Assembly (NCBI RefSeq): GCF_030580995.1 | Contig: NZ_JAUQSZ010000001.1 | Coordinates: 310,001 to 374,000 of the forward strand | From: Sphingomonas immobilis | GTDB lineage: Bacteria; Pseudomonadota; Alphaproteobacteria; Sphingomonadales; Sphingomonadaceae | DNA: 64,000 nt | Reading direction: 5' to 3' | Shown: piece after piece, positions 35,630-44,910 of the stretch | Numbering within the stretch: the first letter of the stretch is position 1 | Layout of the letters: every line of letters starts with the position of its first letter | Notes under the pieces: generated by a model | Databases searched by the model: none | What the model was told of the DNA's origin: nothing | Seen by the model: the letters and a program-made list of their open reading frames with translations, nothing else | Program-made: the position numbers and the translations under genes

Positions 35630-36907
35630 TTATTTCTTCTTCTTGCCCGGCATCATCGACTTGAGATCGAACTTGCCGAGCAGCGAGGCACCGCCGGAGC
35701 CCTTCTTCTTGGCCGGCGTGGCCTCGACATCATCGCCGATCGCCATGATCTGCTGCGCGAGCGCGAGCAGCGGGGCGACCGTCTTGGAGCCTTTGCCTGC
35801 CTCGGCCAGCGTCTTGCCGAGCTTGGCGGCCTGCGCTGCGGTCTTCTGGTCGAAGGGGATGATGTGATCGACCTTGCGTTCGATCGAGCCCTCGAAATCC
35901 TTGCGGTTGATCTCGAGCTGCGCGGTCGGGTGCGCAGCATTGGCGACGACGAACACCTGCGTGCCCGGCGCGTTGGTCTTCATCCACGACAGCAGGCGGA
36001 TCGTGTCGCGCGCCGCCGCCAGCGTGAGCTGGGTGACGATCACCGCGACCTGCACGTCGCTGACGAGGTGCGGATGCTGCACCAGCATGCCGCGCGGAAG
36101 ATCGACGATCGTGCATTCGAACGCTGCCCGCATTTCTTCCTGCAACTGGTAGAAAGCGGCACCGTCGGTCATGATCGGCGAGTTGATCGGCGCTTCGGCC
36201 GACAGCACCGAAAGATTGTCGCCCGCCTTCACCATTGCGCGTTCGATGAACAGGCCGTCGATGCGGCTCGGGTTCTCGATCGCGTCGGTCAGGCCGCGGC
36301 CCGGCTCGAGATCGAGCGCCAGCGCGCCGGTGCCAAAATGCACGTCGAGATCGAGGATCGCGGTGGTGCGCGGACCCTTTTCGCTCAGCAGCCACGCGAT
36401 CGACGTCGCGATGGTCGAGGCGCCCACACCGCCGCGCGCGCCGACGAACGCGGTCGAGATGTGCGGACGGCCGCTGACTTCTTCGGTCACCTTCGGCGCG
36501 TTGAAGATCGCCTGCGCGTGCGTGAACGCCTCGCGCAGCATGTCGGGGTTGAGCGGCTTGAGCAGATAATCCTGGATGCCGCTGACGACGAGATCGCGGT
36601 ACAGGCGCACGTCGTTGACCTGGCCCGCCGCGATCACGACGGTGCCGGGCTCGCAGACTTCGGCCAGCGCGTTGATGTCGTTGAGCGGATCGCCGCTTTC
36701 CGACAGGTCGACCAGCAGGATCTGAGGACTCGCCGAGACTGACAGCGACTGCACGGCGTTGCGCAGACCGCCCTTGTTCACCTTTTCAGGCGCCCAGCCC
36801 ATTTCGGACGTGACGGCGCGGATCGCCTCCGCCGTCGTCTCGTCGCAGACATAGGCGACGAACGGCTCGCGGAGGCCAGCGCGCGGGGGGTTGAAAGGAG
36901 CGTTCAT
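35630..36907 (-). CDS. cpaE: Tad pilus localisation ATPase CpaE/TadZ
   Basis: A 425-residue MinD/ParA-type protein with an atypical receiver-like N-terminal domain (about 20-140, DLVVSGIQDYLLKPLNPDML). A deviant Walker A GARGGVGAST near residue 156 lacks the usual Lys of GKST. Further marks are ILDLDVHFGTGALALDLEPG and DLPRGMLVQHP. The C-terminus is Lys-rich and basic. TadZ proteins set where the pilus is built. It starts 2 nt from the cpaD stop. Confidence 0.93.
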   Translation of the reverse strand: MNAPFNPPRAGLREPFVAYVCDETTAEAIRAVTSEMGWAPEKVNKGGLRNAVQSLSVSASPQILLVDLSESGDPLNDINALAEVCEPGTVVIAAGQVNDVRLYRDLVVSGIQDYLLKPLNPDMLREAFTHAQAIFNAPKVTEEVSGRPHISTAFVGARGGVGASTIATSIAWLLSEKGPRTTAILDLDVHFGTGALALDLEPGRGLTDAIENPSRIDGLFIERAMVKAGDNLSVLSAEAPINSPIMTDGAAFYQLQEEMRAAFECTIVDLPRGMLVQHPHLVSDVQVAVIVTQLTLAAARDTIRLLSWMKTNAPGTQVFVVANAAHPTAQLEINRKDFEGSIERKVDHIIPFDQKTAAQAAKLGKTLAEAGKGSKTVAPLLALAQQIMAIGDDVEATPAKKKGSGGASLLGKFDLKSMMPGKKKK

Positions 36908-36908
36908 G

Positions 36909-37538
36909 TTATTTGGTCCCCTCCGACTTCAGGCCGCCGGCGCCGGTCGGCGTCTGCTTGCGGAATGCATCGATCGCCTTGCTCGCGGCGGCAGCGTCGG
37001 TCACGCCGTTGCCGGTCTGGCCGCGGACCAGATCTGCCGGGCTGGCGACCATCGCCGCGAGGTTCGAATTGATCGCGCAGCCGTGGTTGGAGCTGGTGTT
37101 GCTCTCGAACTCGGGCTGGGTCGCGCGGCTGTAGTCGGGGCAGCCGGGGACGCTCGCCTTCATGCGGCTGATGACGATGCGGACGGTTCCGGGTGCGACG
37201 GGCGCGCCGGAAACCGGCGCATCCTCGGACAGCAGCAGGCCGTAGCGGGCGACCTGCGCCGCGACCACGTCGCGCGCGCCGGGGCCATAGGCATTGGGAT
37301 CGTCGATCGCGACCTGGTCGCCGTAGCCGAGCTTCAGCGAGGCGAGCCAGCCGCTCAGGCGCTGTGCCTCACCCGGGGCGAGGCCGTTACGGCTGGCGTT
37401 CACGTCGAACACGAAATCCGTGCGCGAGACGACCGGCTGGTGGACCGATTCGAGGCCGCGGTTCTGCGTGCCGCCCGTACACGCGCCGAGCATCAGCGCG
37501 GGCGTGGCGAGGGCAACCAGGATCATGTTTTTGCGCAT
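36909..37538 (-). CDS. cpaD: Tad pilus lipoprotein CpaD
   Basis: A 209-residue lipoprotein (lipobox MLGAC) with the CpaD hallmark SNTSSNHGCAINSNLAAMVASPADLVRGQ and an OmpA-like VARYGLLLSEDAP region. It probably helps place the CpaC secretin in the outer membrane. ATG 37538 follows AAGGAT; an earlier in-frame ATG adds eight residues before the signal. Confidence 0.92.
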   Translation of the reverse strand: MRKNMILVALATPALMLGACTGGTQNRGLESVHQPVVSRTDFVFDVNASRNGLAPGEAQRLSGWLASLKLGYGDQVAIDDPNAYGPGARDVVAAQVARYGLLLSEDAPVSGAPVAPGTVRIVISRMKASVPGCPDYSRATQPEFESNTSSNHGCAINSNLAAMVASPADLVRGQTGNGVTDAAAASKAIDAFRKQTPTGAGGLKSEGTK

Positions 37539-37561
37539 GGGCAAATCCTTCGCGGAAAACA

Positions 37562-39193
37562 TCAGTTGATATCGAAGCCGGGCGTCACCGCAGCGGCCGC
37601 CTGGGCGGGCTTCGGATCGCGCGGAAGGATCTTGTCGGTCGCCGCACGGTCATGGCCGCCAACGGGCGCCTGCGCGGGGGCGAGCGGGCCGGGTGTGACC
37701 GCGCCGATCGCCGGCGACGCCGTGACCGGCGGTGCCATCGTCGGAACCGGACGCTTGCCGCCGTTCATACCCGTTTCGAGCTGACCCATCAGGACACGGC
37801 CGAGATCGGTCGGAGCCTTGTAGCCGTCGGTCGGCAGGACGATGTCGCTCGCGTTGACGGGCTTCACCAGATACGGCGTGATGACGATGACCAGCTCGGT
37901 CTCGTTGCGCTGGAACGCATTCGAGCGGAACAGCGCGCCGAGCACGGGCAAGTCGCCCGCGCCGGGGGTCTTGTCGATCGTGTTGTTGTGCTTGTTCTGC
38001 AGCAGGCCCGCGATCATGAAGCTCTGGCCCGAGCCCAGTTCCACCGTCGTTTCGGTCCGCCGCGTGGTAACGCCCGGAACCGTGGTTCCGGCGATCGTCA
38101 CGGCGTTTGCGTAGTCGAGTTCCGACACTTCCGGGCGGACGCGCAGCGAGATGCGGCCGTCACCCAGCACGGTCGGCGTGTAGGCGAGGCTGATGCCGTA
38201 CTGCTTGTATTCGACCGAGACCGCGCCGAGGCCCTGGCTCATCGGGATCGGAAGCTCACCACCGGCGAGGAAGGTGCCGGTTTCGCCCGAGAGCGCAGTG
38301 AGGTTCGGATTGGCGAGCGTCGTCACCTGACCGTCGCGTTCGCCGAGTTCGAGCTGCGCGAGCAGATCGACGCCGAAGGCGCGACCGGCCAGCGCGAGCG
38401 CCGCGCGCTGTGCGCTTGCGGCGGGCGTCGACGTCACCGTCTGAAGCGGCAGACCGTCCGGCCCGATCATCACCTGACCCGTAAGGGGATCGGTACGCGG
38501 CGCGTACGTGATGGTGCCGGCCTTACCGGAATTGCTGCTGATCACGCCGGGCTGGCCGACGTAGCCGGGCGCGCGCGAGGTCTGCACGTTCACGCCGATG
38601 TTCTTGACGAAGCTGCGGCTGACTTCGGCGAAGCGCACCTGCAGGTTGATCTGCAGCGGCGTCGCGTTCTTCAGGCGCGAGATCACCTGCGTGCCCTGGC
38701 CGACATAGGCCTGGACGAGGCGCTCTGCCTCGGCACCGTCGCCGGGGGCGGCGGTGGTGCCGGTCAGCAGGACCAGCCCGTTCATCGTCGTCGCGACGAT
38801 GTGCGAATCCGGCATCGCCAGGTTCAACATCGTCTGGATCGTGTCGAAGTTGTTACCGACACGAACCGTCGCCGAGAACACCACGCCGCCGGCCTTGTTG
38901 GTCGCGGAGATGGTCGTCTCGCCCGCGCCCTTGCCGAAGACGTAGATCTGCGTCGGCGAACGGACCTGGACATCGGCCGTCGCGTCGCTGGCCACGAACA
39001 CGTCGGAGATCGGGCGCGGCAGGTTGATGAGGCGGCCACGGCCGGTGCTCAGCTGGATGACCCCACCCTGGATGGAGGCGGCCGGCGCGGGCTTCGGCTT
39101 CGGCGCGGCCTTGCGGGGCGGCGTCGCTGCGGCGGTGCCCGCTGCGAGTGCGACGGCCAGCGGCCAGCCGATCGATTTCGAGAGGATGTTCAT
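37562..39193 (-). CDS. cpaC: Tad pilus secretin CpaC/RcpA
   Basis: A 543-residue outer-membrane secretin. After the signal peptide comes a basic Pro/Ala stretch, then the N-domain LPRPISDVFVASDATADVQVRSPTQIYVFGKGAGETTI, a BON-like segment and the secretin core LANPNLTALSGETGTFLAGGELPIPMS. Then follow VELGSGQSFMIAGLLQ and PGAGDLPVLGALFRS. It makes the outer-membrane channel. The C-terminus has a long Pro-rich tail (about 70 residues) beyond the secretin signature. It begins 1 nt from cpaB. Confidence 0.95.
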   Translation of the reverse strand: MNILSKSIGWPLAVALAAGTAAATPPRKAAPKPKPAPAASIQGGVIQLSTGRGRLINLPRPISDVFVASDATADVQVRSPTQIYVFGKGAGETTISATNKAGGVVFSATVRVGNNFDTIQTMLNLAMPDSHIVATTMNGLVLLTGTTAAPGDGAEAERLVQAYVGQGTQVISRLKNATPLQINLQVRFAEVSRSFVKNIGVNVQTSRAPGYVGQPGVISSNSGKAGTITYAPRTDPLTGQVMIGPDGLPLQTVTSTPAASAQRAALALAGRAFGVDLLAQLELGERDGQVTTLANPNLTALSGETGTFLAGGELPIPMSQGLGAVSVEYKQYGISLAYTPTVLGDGRISLRVRPEVSELDYANAVTIAGTTVPGVTTRRTETTVELGSGQSFMIAGLLQNKHNNTIDKTPGAGDLPVLGALFRSNAFQRNETELVIVITPYLVKPVNASDIVLPTDGYKAPTDLGRVLMGQLETGMNGGKRPVPTMAPPVTASPAIGAVTPGPLAPAQAPVGGHDRAATDKILPRDPKPAQAAAAVTPGFDIN

Positions 39194-39194
39194 C

Positions 39195-40187
39195 CTACTT
39201 CTTCTCCCCGACCGCAACCGCGGTCACGTTGTTGCCGCGTGCGACACGCACGACCGGCCCATCCGCGCCGGGCGTGCCCGACGCATTGTCGCTCTGGTTC
39301 GGCACGGTGCGGCGCTGAAAGCGCGACACGTCCGCACCCGTCGAGAAGGTCGAGTTGCCGATCGACGGCTGTCCTGCGACCTTGGTGATCATGGCCTTCT
39401 CGGCCTTGGGATCCTTGCTGTCCGGCACGTTTACGTCGCCGCGGGCGATCGCCTGCTCCAGCTCCGACGCATTGTCGGCGAGGCTGCGCAGCGAGAGCGA
39501 GAGCGAACCGAGCGTCTGCGCGACGGCGATCTGCTCCGCCATCCGCGGCGTCGCTTCGAGCGTGACGTTGTTGAAGCCGCGAACCTCGGTCTTGCCGGTG
39601 TCGGGGTTGACCGTGTTGTCGGTGCGCGTGTCGGTGGCGAGGACGCGCAGGTTGCGCATCACCGTCTCGGAAACCTTGAGCGGCGGGCCGCTGGCGCCGG
39701 GGACGGTCTGCGTCAGCACGACGTCGACGCGGTCACCCGGAAACACGAAGCCCGAGACGCTGCTCGAACCCGGCGTCGGCACGGTGACGGCGCGCATGCC
39801 CGGCCCGAGAGCCGCGGCGAGGAAGCCGCGATCGCCGGGTTTCACGATGGTGCCCTGCGTGATCGGCTGGCCGGCGGTGATCGGGGTGCGGACCACGGTG
39901 CCGATGAGCGACTTCACGTCGTCCTTCGTGCCCTTGATGAAATAGACGTTCTCGACCAGCTCCTTGGGCCACGGCTGATACTTCAGCGCGGTCGCATCCA
40001 GGATCGTGCCGAGCGGCAGCGACTTGGTGGCGACGAGCACTTCCGGGCCGACCGGTGCGGCGGGCGCGACAATGGCCGCTGCCGCCTGTGGCGCGGCAGA
40101 TCCCGCGACAAGGCTGCGGGCCATGAACGCTGTGACGGCTGCGACAACCAGCGCACCCACCAGCAATATGATCTTGCGACTATCCAT
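39195..40187 (-). CDS. cpaB: Tad pilus assembly protein CpaB/RcpC
   Basis: A 330-residue protein with an N-terminal membrane segment (IILLVGALVVAAVTAF), an SAF domain (VLVATKSLPLGTILDATALKYQPWP) and a conserved PGDRVDVVLTQTV region. It stabilises the secretin assembly. It is 39 nt from cpaA and directly before cpaC. Confidence 0.93.
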   Translation of the reverse strand: MDSRKIILLVGALVVAAVTAFMARSLVAGSAAPQAAAAIVAPAAPVGPEVLVATKSLPLGTILDATALKYQPWPKELVENVYFIKGTKDDVKSLIGTVVRTPITAGQPITQGTIVKPGDRGFLAAALGPGMRAVTVPTPGSSSVSGFVFPGDRVDVVLTQTVPGASGPPLKVSETVMRNLRVLATDTRTDNTVNPDTGKTEVRGFNNVTLEATPRMAEQIAVAQTLGSLSLSLRSLADNASELEQAIARGDVNVPDSKDPKAEKAMITKVAGQPSIGNSTFSTGADVSRFQRRTVPNQSDNASGTPGADGPVVRVARGNNVTAVAVGEKK

Positions 40188-40226
40188 CTCAGTCAGGCCT
40201 TTCGGACGCCCGGTATTGAACCGGCG

Positions 40227-40709
40227 TTAAGCAATCACACCAAAGTGGTTAAAAAGGAGTTCACGCACCGCAAGCAGCGACGCAAAAGCGATCGCGAGCC
40301 CGTACGGCGTTTCCAGCGGCGTTGTTTTCTTTAGGATTTTCCGCTCGATCATCATGACGATGGTGAGCACGCCGCCCGCGATCGACATCACCGCGAGCAT
40401 CCACACGAGCAGGCTCAGCGGGAACCAGAGCGCGAGCGCGCCGATCATCTTCACGTCGCCGCCGCCCATCTGGCCGATGAAGAACATGCCGACGAAGAAA
40501 CCGAAGACGATGCTGGCGACGGCGATCTGGATCAGCATGTCGGGCCATACCGGCATTCCGTTTGCGACCCACCACAGCGGGGCGAGCAAACCGATGACGA
40601 CGTTCTTCCAGTTGGCGATCTCGCGGGTGCGCGCATCCTGGATGCCGGCCGAAACCAGCAGCGCCATCAGCGCGCACAAAAGTGCCGTAGCCAAGAGAGT
40701 CCCGCCCAT
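40227..40709 (-). CDS. cpaA: Prepilin peptidase, A24 family (CpaA/TadV)
   Basis: A 160-residue membrane aspartic peptidase. Catalytic Asps are in SAGIQDARTREIANW and MGGGDVKMIGAL. It would cleave Flp prepilins, but no pilin gene lies nearby. It is the first gene of the Tad run and divergent from the alpha/beta hydrolase across about 50 nt, so the shared gap must hold both promoters. Confidence 0.93.
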   Translation of the reverse strand: MGGTLLATALLCALMALLVSAGIQDARTREIANWKNVVIGLLAPLWWVANGMPVWPDMLIQIAVASIVFGFFVGMFFIGQMGGGDVKMIGALALWFPLSLLVWMLAVMSIAGGVLTIVMMIERKILKKTTPLETPYGLAIAFASLLAVRELLFNHFGVIA

Positions 40710-40760
40710 GGGACATAGCCCCTAGACGGAATGGCTTGCGAAAACGTAACCAAGCCGGCG

Positions 40761-41708
40761 ATGGCTTCTCCCCCCCTTTACCGGCGCGAGATTCCGTCGG
40801 CGGCGCGGATCACGCAGTGGCGCGCGCCCGACGGATGGATGCACCGCCGCTTCGACTGGCCGGCGGAAGGGCACGCGCGCGGCAGTCTGCTGTTCCAGAC
40901 AGGGCGCGGCGACATCTTTGAAAAGTATCTGGAAGCGTTCTCGCACTGGCAAGCGCGGGGCTGGTCGATCACTGCGTTTGACTGGCGCGGGCAGGGCGGA
41001 TCGGGGCGGCTCGGCGACGATACCCATGTTGGGCATGTCGAGAACTTCGCGCACTACATCGCCGACTTTCGCGCCTTCTGGGCGGAATGGTCGGCGGAGT
41101 CGCCGGGTACGCGCGTGGCGGTCGGCCATTCGATGGGCGGGCACCTCGTGCTGCGCGCGGTGGTGGAGGGTGGTGCGGAGCCCGATGCGCTCGTGCTGGT
41201 CGCGCCGATGCTGGGCCTGCGCAGCCCGGTTGGCGAGGCGCTGGGCGAGCGCGTCGCGCGACTGTCCGCGCGTATCGGCAACCCCAGGCGCCCGGCGTGG
41301 CGCGCCAACGTCATCCCCGCGACCACCGAGACGCGGCAGGCGCTGCTGACGCATGATGTCGATCGCTATCAGGACGAGATTTTCTGGCAGACCGCGCATC
41401 CCGATCTCGCCATCGGGCCGCCGAGCTGGCGCTGGCTGGCCGAGGCGTTCGCATCGACGAGGGCGTTGCAGCGCGACTCGCGGCTGGCCGAGGTGCGGAC
41501 GCCGGTACTGATGCTGGTCGCGGAGGAGGACCGGCTGGTGTCGACGCGCGCGTCGCTGCGGGTGGCGGCGCGGTTGCCGGATGCCAAGGTCGTGCGCTTC
41601 GGGCGCGAGGCGGCGCACGAATTGCTGCGTGAGGCGGATGGCGTACGCGACGTGGCGATTGGCGAGATCGATGCCTTTTTCGACGTGCATACGGGCGCGC
41701 GGGCGTGA
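40761..41708 (+). CDS. Alpha/beta hydrolase, lysophospholipase-like
   Basis: A 315-residue hydrolase. It has FDWRGQGGSGR, the nucleophile elbow VGHSMGGHL with Ser, later LMLVAEEDRLVS with the acid, and a C-terminal REAAHELLRE His. It resembles PldB/monoglyceride-lipase-type enzymes; the substrate is uncertain. ATG 40761 is a likely start and ATG 40731 would add ten residues. It overlaps the flavoprotein gene by 4 nt, so the two may be coexpressed. Confidence 0.85.
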   Translation: MASPPLYRREIPSAARITQWRAPDGWMHRRFDWPAEGHARGSLLFQTGRGDIFEKYLEAFSHWQARGWSITAFDWRGQGGSGRLGDDTHVGHVENFAHYIADFRAFWAEWSAESPGTRVAVGHSMGGHLVLRAVVEGGAEPDALVLVAPMLGLRSPVGEALGERVARLSARIGNPRRPAWRANVIPATTETRQALLTHDVDRYQDEIFWQTAHPDLAIGPPSWRWLAEAFASTRALQRDSRLAEVRTPVLMLVAEEDRLVSTRASLRVAARLPDAKVVRFGREAAHELLREADGVRDVAIGEIDAFFDVHTGARA

Positions 41709-42799
41709 AGCGCTACGACATCGCCATCGTCGGCGCGGGTATGGCGGGCGCGAGCCTCGCCGCCGCAATCGGCGCGCGTGCCAGCGTCGTGATGATCGAG
41801 GCGGAGGAGGTCGCGGGCTATCACGCGACGGGGCGGTCGGCGGCATTCTGGTCCGAGACCTATGGCGGTTCGGGCGTACAGCCGCTGACGACGGCGTCGG
41901 GCCCGTTCCTGCACGACGGCGGGTTTCTGGAGCCGCTCGGCTCGCTGCATATCGGCCGCGCAGCGGACGTGGCGGCGATCGAGGCGTTCCTTGCGGAGTT
42001 CGAAGGCAGCGGGGTAACGCTGGAGCGCGTCGATCCCGCCGCGCATGTGCCGGGCCTGCGGCCAGACTGGAGCCTCGGCGTGATGGAGGCGAGCAGCGCC
42101 TATATCGACGTCGCGGCGCTCCATGCGCGCTACCTCGCCGATGCGCGGCGGGCGGGCGCGGAATTGCTGCTGCGCGCGCCGCTCGCTTCGGCGGTGCGGG
42201 AGGGGGGCGACTGGGTCGTCGCGACAGGCGAATATCGCTTCCGCGCGGGTGTGCTGGTCAATGCGGCGGGTGCCTGGGCCGATCCGGTCGCGCGCATCGC
42301 CGGGGCCGCGCCGATCGGCGTGCAGCCCTATCGCCGCACGCTCGTCCAGCTCGCGACCGATCCCGCGGCACCCGCCGAGTTGCCGCACGTCGCGGACATC
42401 TCCGGCAATTTCTACTTCAAGCCCGAGGCGGGCGGGCGGCTATGGCTGAGCCCGCACGACGAGACGGCGGTCGATCCGCACGACGTTCAGCCCGAGGAGA
42501 TCGATGTCGCCATCGCCATCGACCGCTTCGAGCAGGTGGTCGACTGGCGCGTGACGAAGCTCGAGCGGCGCTGGGCTGGCTTGCGCAGCTTCGCGCCGGA
42601 CCGTCTGCCGGTCTACGGCTACGACTGCCAAGTGCCCGCGTTCTTCTGGTGTGCCGGGCAGGGCGGCTTCGGCATCCAGACCGCGCCTGCGGGCGCGGCG
42701 CTGGCGGCGGCGCTGTTGCTGCGGACCGCACCCGATGCGTCGGTCGCCGCGATCGATCCGGCCCGTTATGCGCCGGGCCGTTTCGGACCGCTGGCGTAA
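41705..42799 (+). CDS. FAD-dependent oxidoreductase, D-amino-acid-oxidase fold
   Basis: A 364-residue flavoprotein. The FAD-binding Rossmann motif is DIAIVGAGMAGASLAAAIGARASVVMIEAEE. RSAAFWSETYGG, a VLVNAAGAWADPVA strand and the C-terminal WCAGQGGFGIQTAPA GG motif match the DAO/glycine oxidase family. The substrate, probably an amine or amino acid, is not predictable. It starts at GTG 41705 overlapping the hydrolase stop (GTGA). Confidence 0.88.
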   Translation: MKRYDIAIVGAGMAGASLAAAIGARASVVMIEAEEVAGYHATGRSAAFWSETYGGSGVQPLTTASGPFLHDGGFLEPLGSLHIGRAADVAAIEAFLAEFEGSGVTLERVDPAAHVPGLRPDWSLGVMEASSAYIDVAALHARYLADARRAGAELLLRAPLASAVREGGDWVVATGEYRFRAGVLVNAAGAWADPVARIAGAAPIGVQPYRRTLVQLATDPAAPAELPHVADISGNFYFKPEAGGRLWLSPHDETAVDPHDVQPEEIDVAIAIDRFEQVVDWRVTKLERRWAGLRSFAPDRLPVYGYDCQVPAFFWCAGQGGFGIQTAPAGAALAAALLLRTAPDASVAAIDPARYAPGRFGPLA

Positions 42800-42851
42800 C
42801 GCTCTGCGCCCCGCTAATCTGGCGGCGGTTCCCAGCGAAAGGCCCGACGAC

Positions 42852-43025
42852 ATGACGCACAAGTTCGTGATCGAGCAGAACAAGGCCGGCGAATATGTCG
42901 CCAAGTTCAAATACAACGCCGAAACGATCTTCTGGACCGAAGGCTATTCGAGCAAGGAAGCAGCTCGCAATGCGATCGCATCGGTGATCAAGAACGGTCC
43001 CGGCGCCTCGGTCGAAGAGGCCTGA
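42852..43025 (+). CDS. YegP/DUF1508-like small protein
   Basis: A 57-residue protein: starts MTHKFVIEQNKAGEYVAKFK, continues ETIFWTEGYSSKEAARNAIASVIKNG. It matches the one-unit DUF1508/YegP pattern (ky.W.L...ng..i..s..Y.sk..a..aI..v), a stress-linked fold of unknown function. It lies 52 nt after the flavoprotein and is followed by a family 3-like palindrome. Confidence 0.8.
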   Translation: MTHKFVIEQNKAGEYVAKFKYNAETIFWTEGYSSKEAARNAIASVIKNGPGASVEEA

Positions 43026-43033
43026 GCCGCAAC

Positions 43034-43117
43034 GTCGCCCCGGCGGAGGCCGGGGCCGTTGGGACTGAGGCGACGGCTCGCCGACACCGCAGCGGCCCCG
43101 GCCTTCGCCGGGGCGAC
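43034..43117. repeat. GTCGCCCCGG-type long inverted repeat
   Basis: Arms of about 24 bp that match almost perfectly (left GTCGCCCCGGCGGAGGCC, right GGCCTTCGCCGGGGCGAC) around a 36-nt centre. It lies between two convergent genes (YegP-like and arsC). Likely a bidirectional transcript end or mobile palindrome. Confidence 0.88.
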
Positions 43118-43119
43118 GG

Positions 43120-43458
43120 TTATAATATCTCCCGCACTTTCTCCGGCGGGCGGCCGAGGACGACGCCTTTCGGCGTCTCCACCAGCGGGCGTTCGATCAG
43201 GATCGGTTCGGCGACCATCGCGTCGAGGATCGCATCGTCGTCCGCGTCCTTCAGCGGCTTGGCGGCGTCCTCGCCCTTGCGCATCCCCTCGCGCGGGGTG
43301 ATCCCGGCCGCGGCGTAGAGCGCAGCGAGCGTCGCGCGCGTCGGCGGCGTCTTCAGGTATTCGATCACCTCGACCTCGACGCCCGGCGTTTCTTCGAGGA
43401 TCGCCAGCGCCTGGCGCGATTTCGAGCAGCGCGGGTTGTGCCAGATCGTCGCCTTCAT
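43120..43458 (-). CDS. arsC: Arsenate reductase, glutaredoxin-linked ArsC
   Basis: A 112-residue ArsC-family protein with the catalytic Cys in WHNPRCSKSRQALAILEE and the typical IEYLKTPPTRATLAAL, LIERPLVETPKGVVLGRPPEKVREIL. It reduces arsenate using glutaredoxin, though some relatives (YffB, Spx) do other jobs. It overlaps the MFS transporter by 4 nt (ATGA). No arsR or arsB was seen, so arsenic resistance is uncertain. Confidence 0.85.
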   Translation of the reverse strand: MKATIWHNPRCSKSRQALAILEETPGVEVEVIEYLKTPPTRATLAALYAAAGITPREGMRKGEDAAKPLKDADDDAILDAMVAEPILIERPLVETPKGVVLGRPPEKVREIL

Positions 43459-44681
43459 GCGCGCGCTTCCTCCAGAAAATCCACGTCGCGCCGCTCTGGT
43501 CCGAGCGCCGTCCAGATGACGATCACGATCACGGTGATCCCCGCGACGATCGCCAGCGCGAGCCCGTAATTGCCGCCATGATCGGCGGCAATCCCCGCCT
43601 GGAGGACAGCATTGCGCGACGCGATGAGGTTGCCGAGCTGATAGGCGAACCCGGGGAACATGCCGCGCACCGCGCCCGGCGACAGCTCGTTGAGATGAAC
43701 GGGCACGATGCCCCAAGCGCCTTGCACGCAGACCTGGATCAGGAACGCGCCGAGACCGAGCATCAGCGGCGTCGAGGCGAAGGCCCAGAGCGGGATCACC
43801 GGCAACGCACACAGGCTGGCGATGATGATCGCGCGCTTCCGCCCGATCGTCTCCGACCAGATGCCGAAGCTGATCCCGCCGACGATCGCGCCCGCATTCA
43901 TTACCATCGCCATCAGGCCGGCGGTCTGGGTGGAGAGCTTGTGCTGTTCCTTCAGGAACGTCGGGTAGAGATCCTGCGTGCCGTGACTGAGGAAGTTGAA
44001 CGCCGTCATCAGCACGACGAGATAGGCCGCGATCTTCCAGTTCCGCGCCAGCTCCGCCAGCGGGTTGATCCGCGCCTTGGCCTTGCGCGCCTCGAACGCC
44101 GGGCTCTCGTCGACATGCATGCGGATCAGGAAGACGAGGATCGCGGGCAGCACGCCGACCAGGAACATGCCGCGCCAGCCGATATGGTCGAACAGCAGAT
44201 AGAACACGAGGCTGGCGAGGAAGAAGCCCGACGGATAGCCGCCCTGCAACAACCCCGACACCGGCCCGCGCAGCTTGGGCGGGATGCTCTCCATGACGAG
44301 GCTCGCGCCGATGCCCCATTCGCCGCCCATCGCGAAGCCGAACAGCGCGCGGATGACGAACAGCGACGTCAGGCTCCACGCGAAAGCGGAGAGGACCGAG
44401 AAGCCCGAGAAGGCGAGGATGACGATCATCATCACCGGCCGCCGCCCGAACCTGTCCGCCAGAAGCCCGAAGAAAAACGCCCCGAACGGCCGCGCGGCGA
44501 GCGTGAAGAACGAGGCTTCGGCTGCGGCCTTCACGTCAGTGCCGAATTCCTTCGCGACGGCGGAGAACATGAACACCATCAGAAAGAAATCGAACGCATC
44601 GAGCGTCCAGCCGAGATAGCTCGCCCAGATCGAGCTGCGCTGCGACGGGGTGAGCGTCTTGAGTTCGGTGATGACGCTCAT
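43455..44681 (-). CDS. MFS transporter of the organic-acid/MHS type
   Basis: A 408-residue transporter with 12 predicted membrane helices. It shows the MFS loop motif LADRFGRRPVMM after TM2, and MGGEWGIGASLVMESIPPKLRGPVSGLLQGGYPSG after TM4. FDFFLMVFMF in TM1 and a C-terminal LNELSPGAVRGMFPGFAYQLGN fit transporters related to the lactate/pyruvate and sialic-acid carriers. Substrate not known. It is coupled with arsC, but this type is not an arsenite pump. Confidence 0.85.
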   Translation of the reverse strand: MSVITELKTLTPSQRSSIWASYLGWTLDAFDFFLMVFMFSAVAKEFGTDVKAAAEASFFTLAARPFGAFFFGLLADRFGRRPVMMIVILAFSGFSVLSAFAWSLTSLFVIRALFGFAMGGEWGIGASLVMESIPPKLRGPVSGLLQGGYPSGFFLASLVFYLLFDHIGWRGMFLVGVLPAILVFLIRMHVDESPAFEARKAKARINPLAELARNWKIAAYLVVLMTAFNFLSHGTQDLYPTFLKEQHKLSTQTAGLMAMVMNAGAIVGGISFGIWSETIGRKRAIIIASLCALPVIPLWAFASTPLMLGLGAFLIQVCVQGAWGIVPVHLNELSPGAVRGMFPGFAYQLGNLIASRNAVLQAGIAADHGGNYGLALAIVAGITVIVIVIWTALGPERRDVDFLEEARA

Positions 44682-44869
44682 GCCTTGCCCCTCGATACGC
44701 CGGACAGTCTAGGGGTGGGGGCGGCGCGGTGACAAGCGCGTTCGGAAAGTCACACTAAGGTCACACTGATCGGCAGGTCTTCGGGCGGTCGTTGAAGTGA
44801 CGGGCCGCGCCGTTTGTTCATCGCAATGTTACCATCGTCGCAGACTATGGTGATGTAGGACAGCCCCAA

Positions 44870-44902
44870 CTCGTCACCCCGGCTCAAGGCCGGGGTGACG
44901 AG
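44870..44902. repeat. GTCACCCCGG-type palindrome, family 3
   Basis: Arms CTCGTCACCCCGGC and GCCGGGGTGACGAG (14 bp) with a 5-nt loop. It lies 3' of accC and before the MFS gene in a 229-nt gap that holds no ORF of merit. It lacks a T-run. Confidence 0.88.
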
Positions 44903-44910
44903 TAAGCGCG

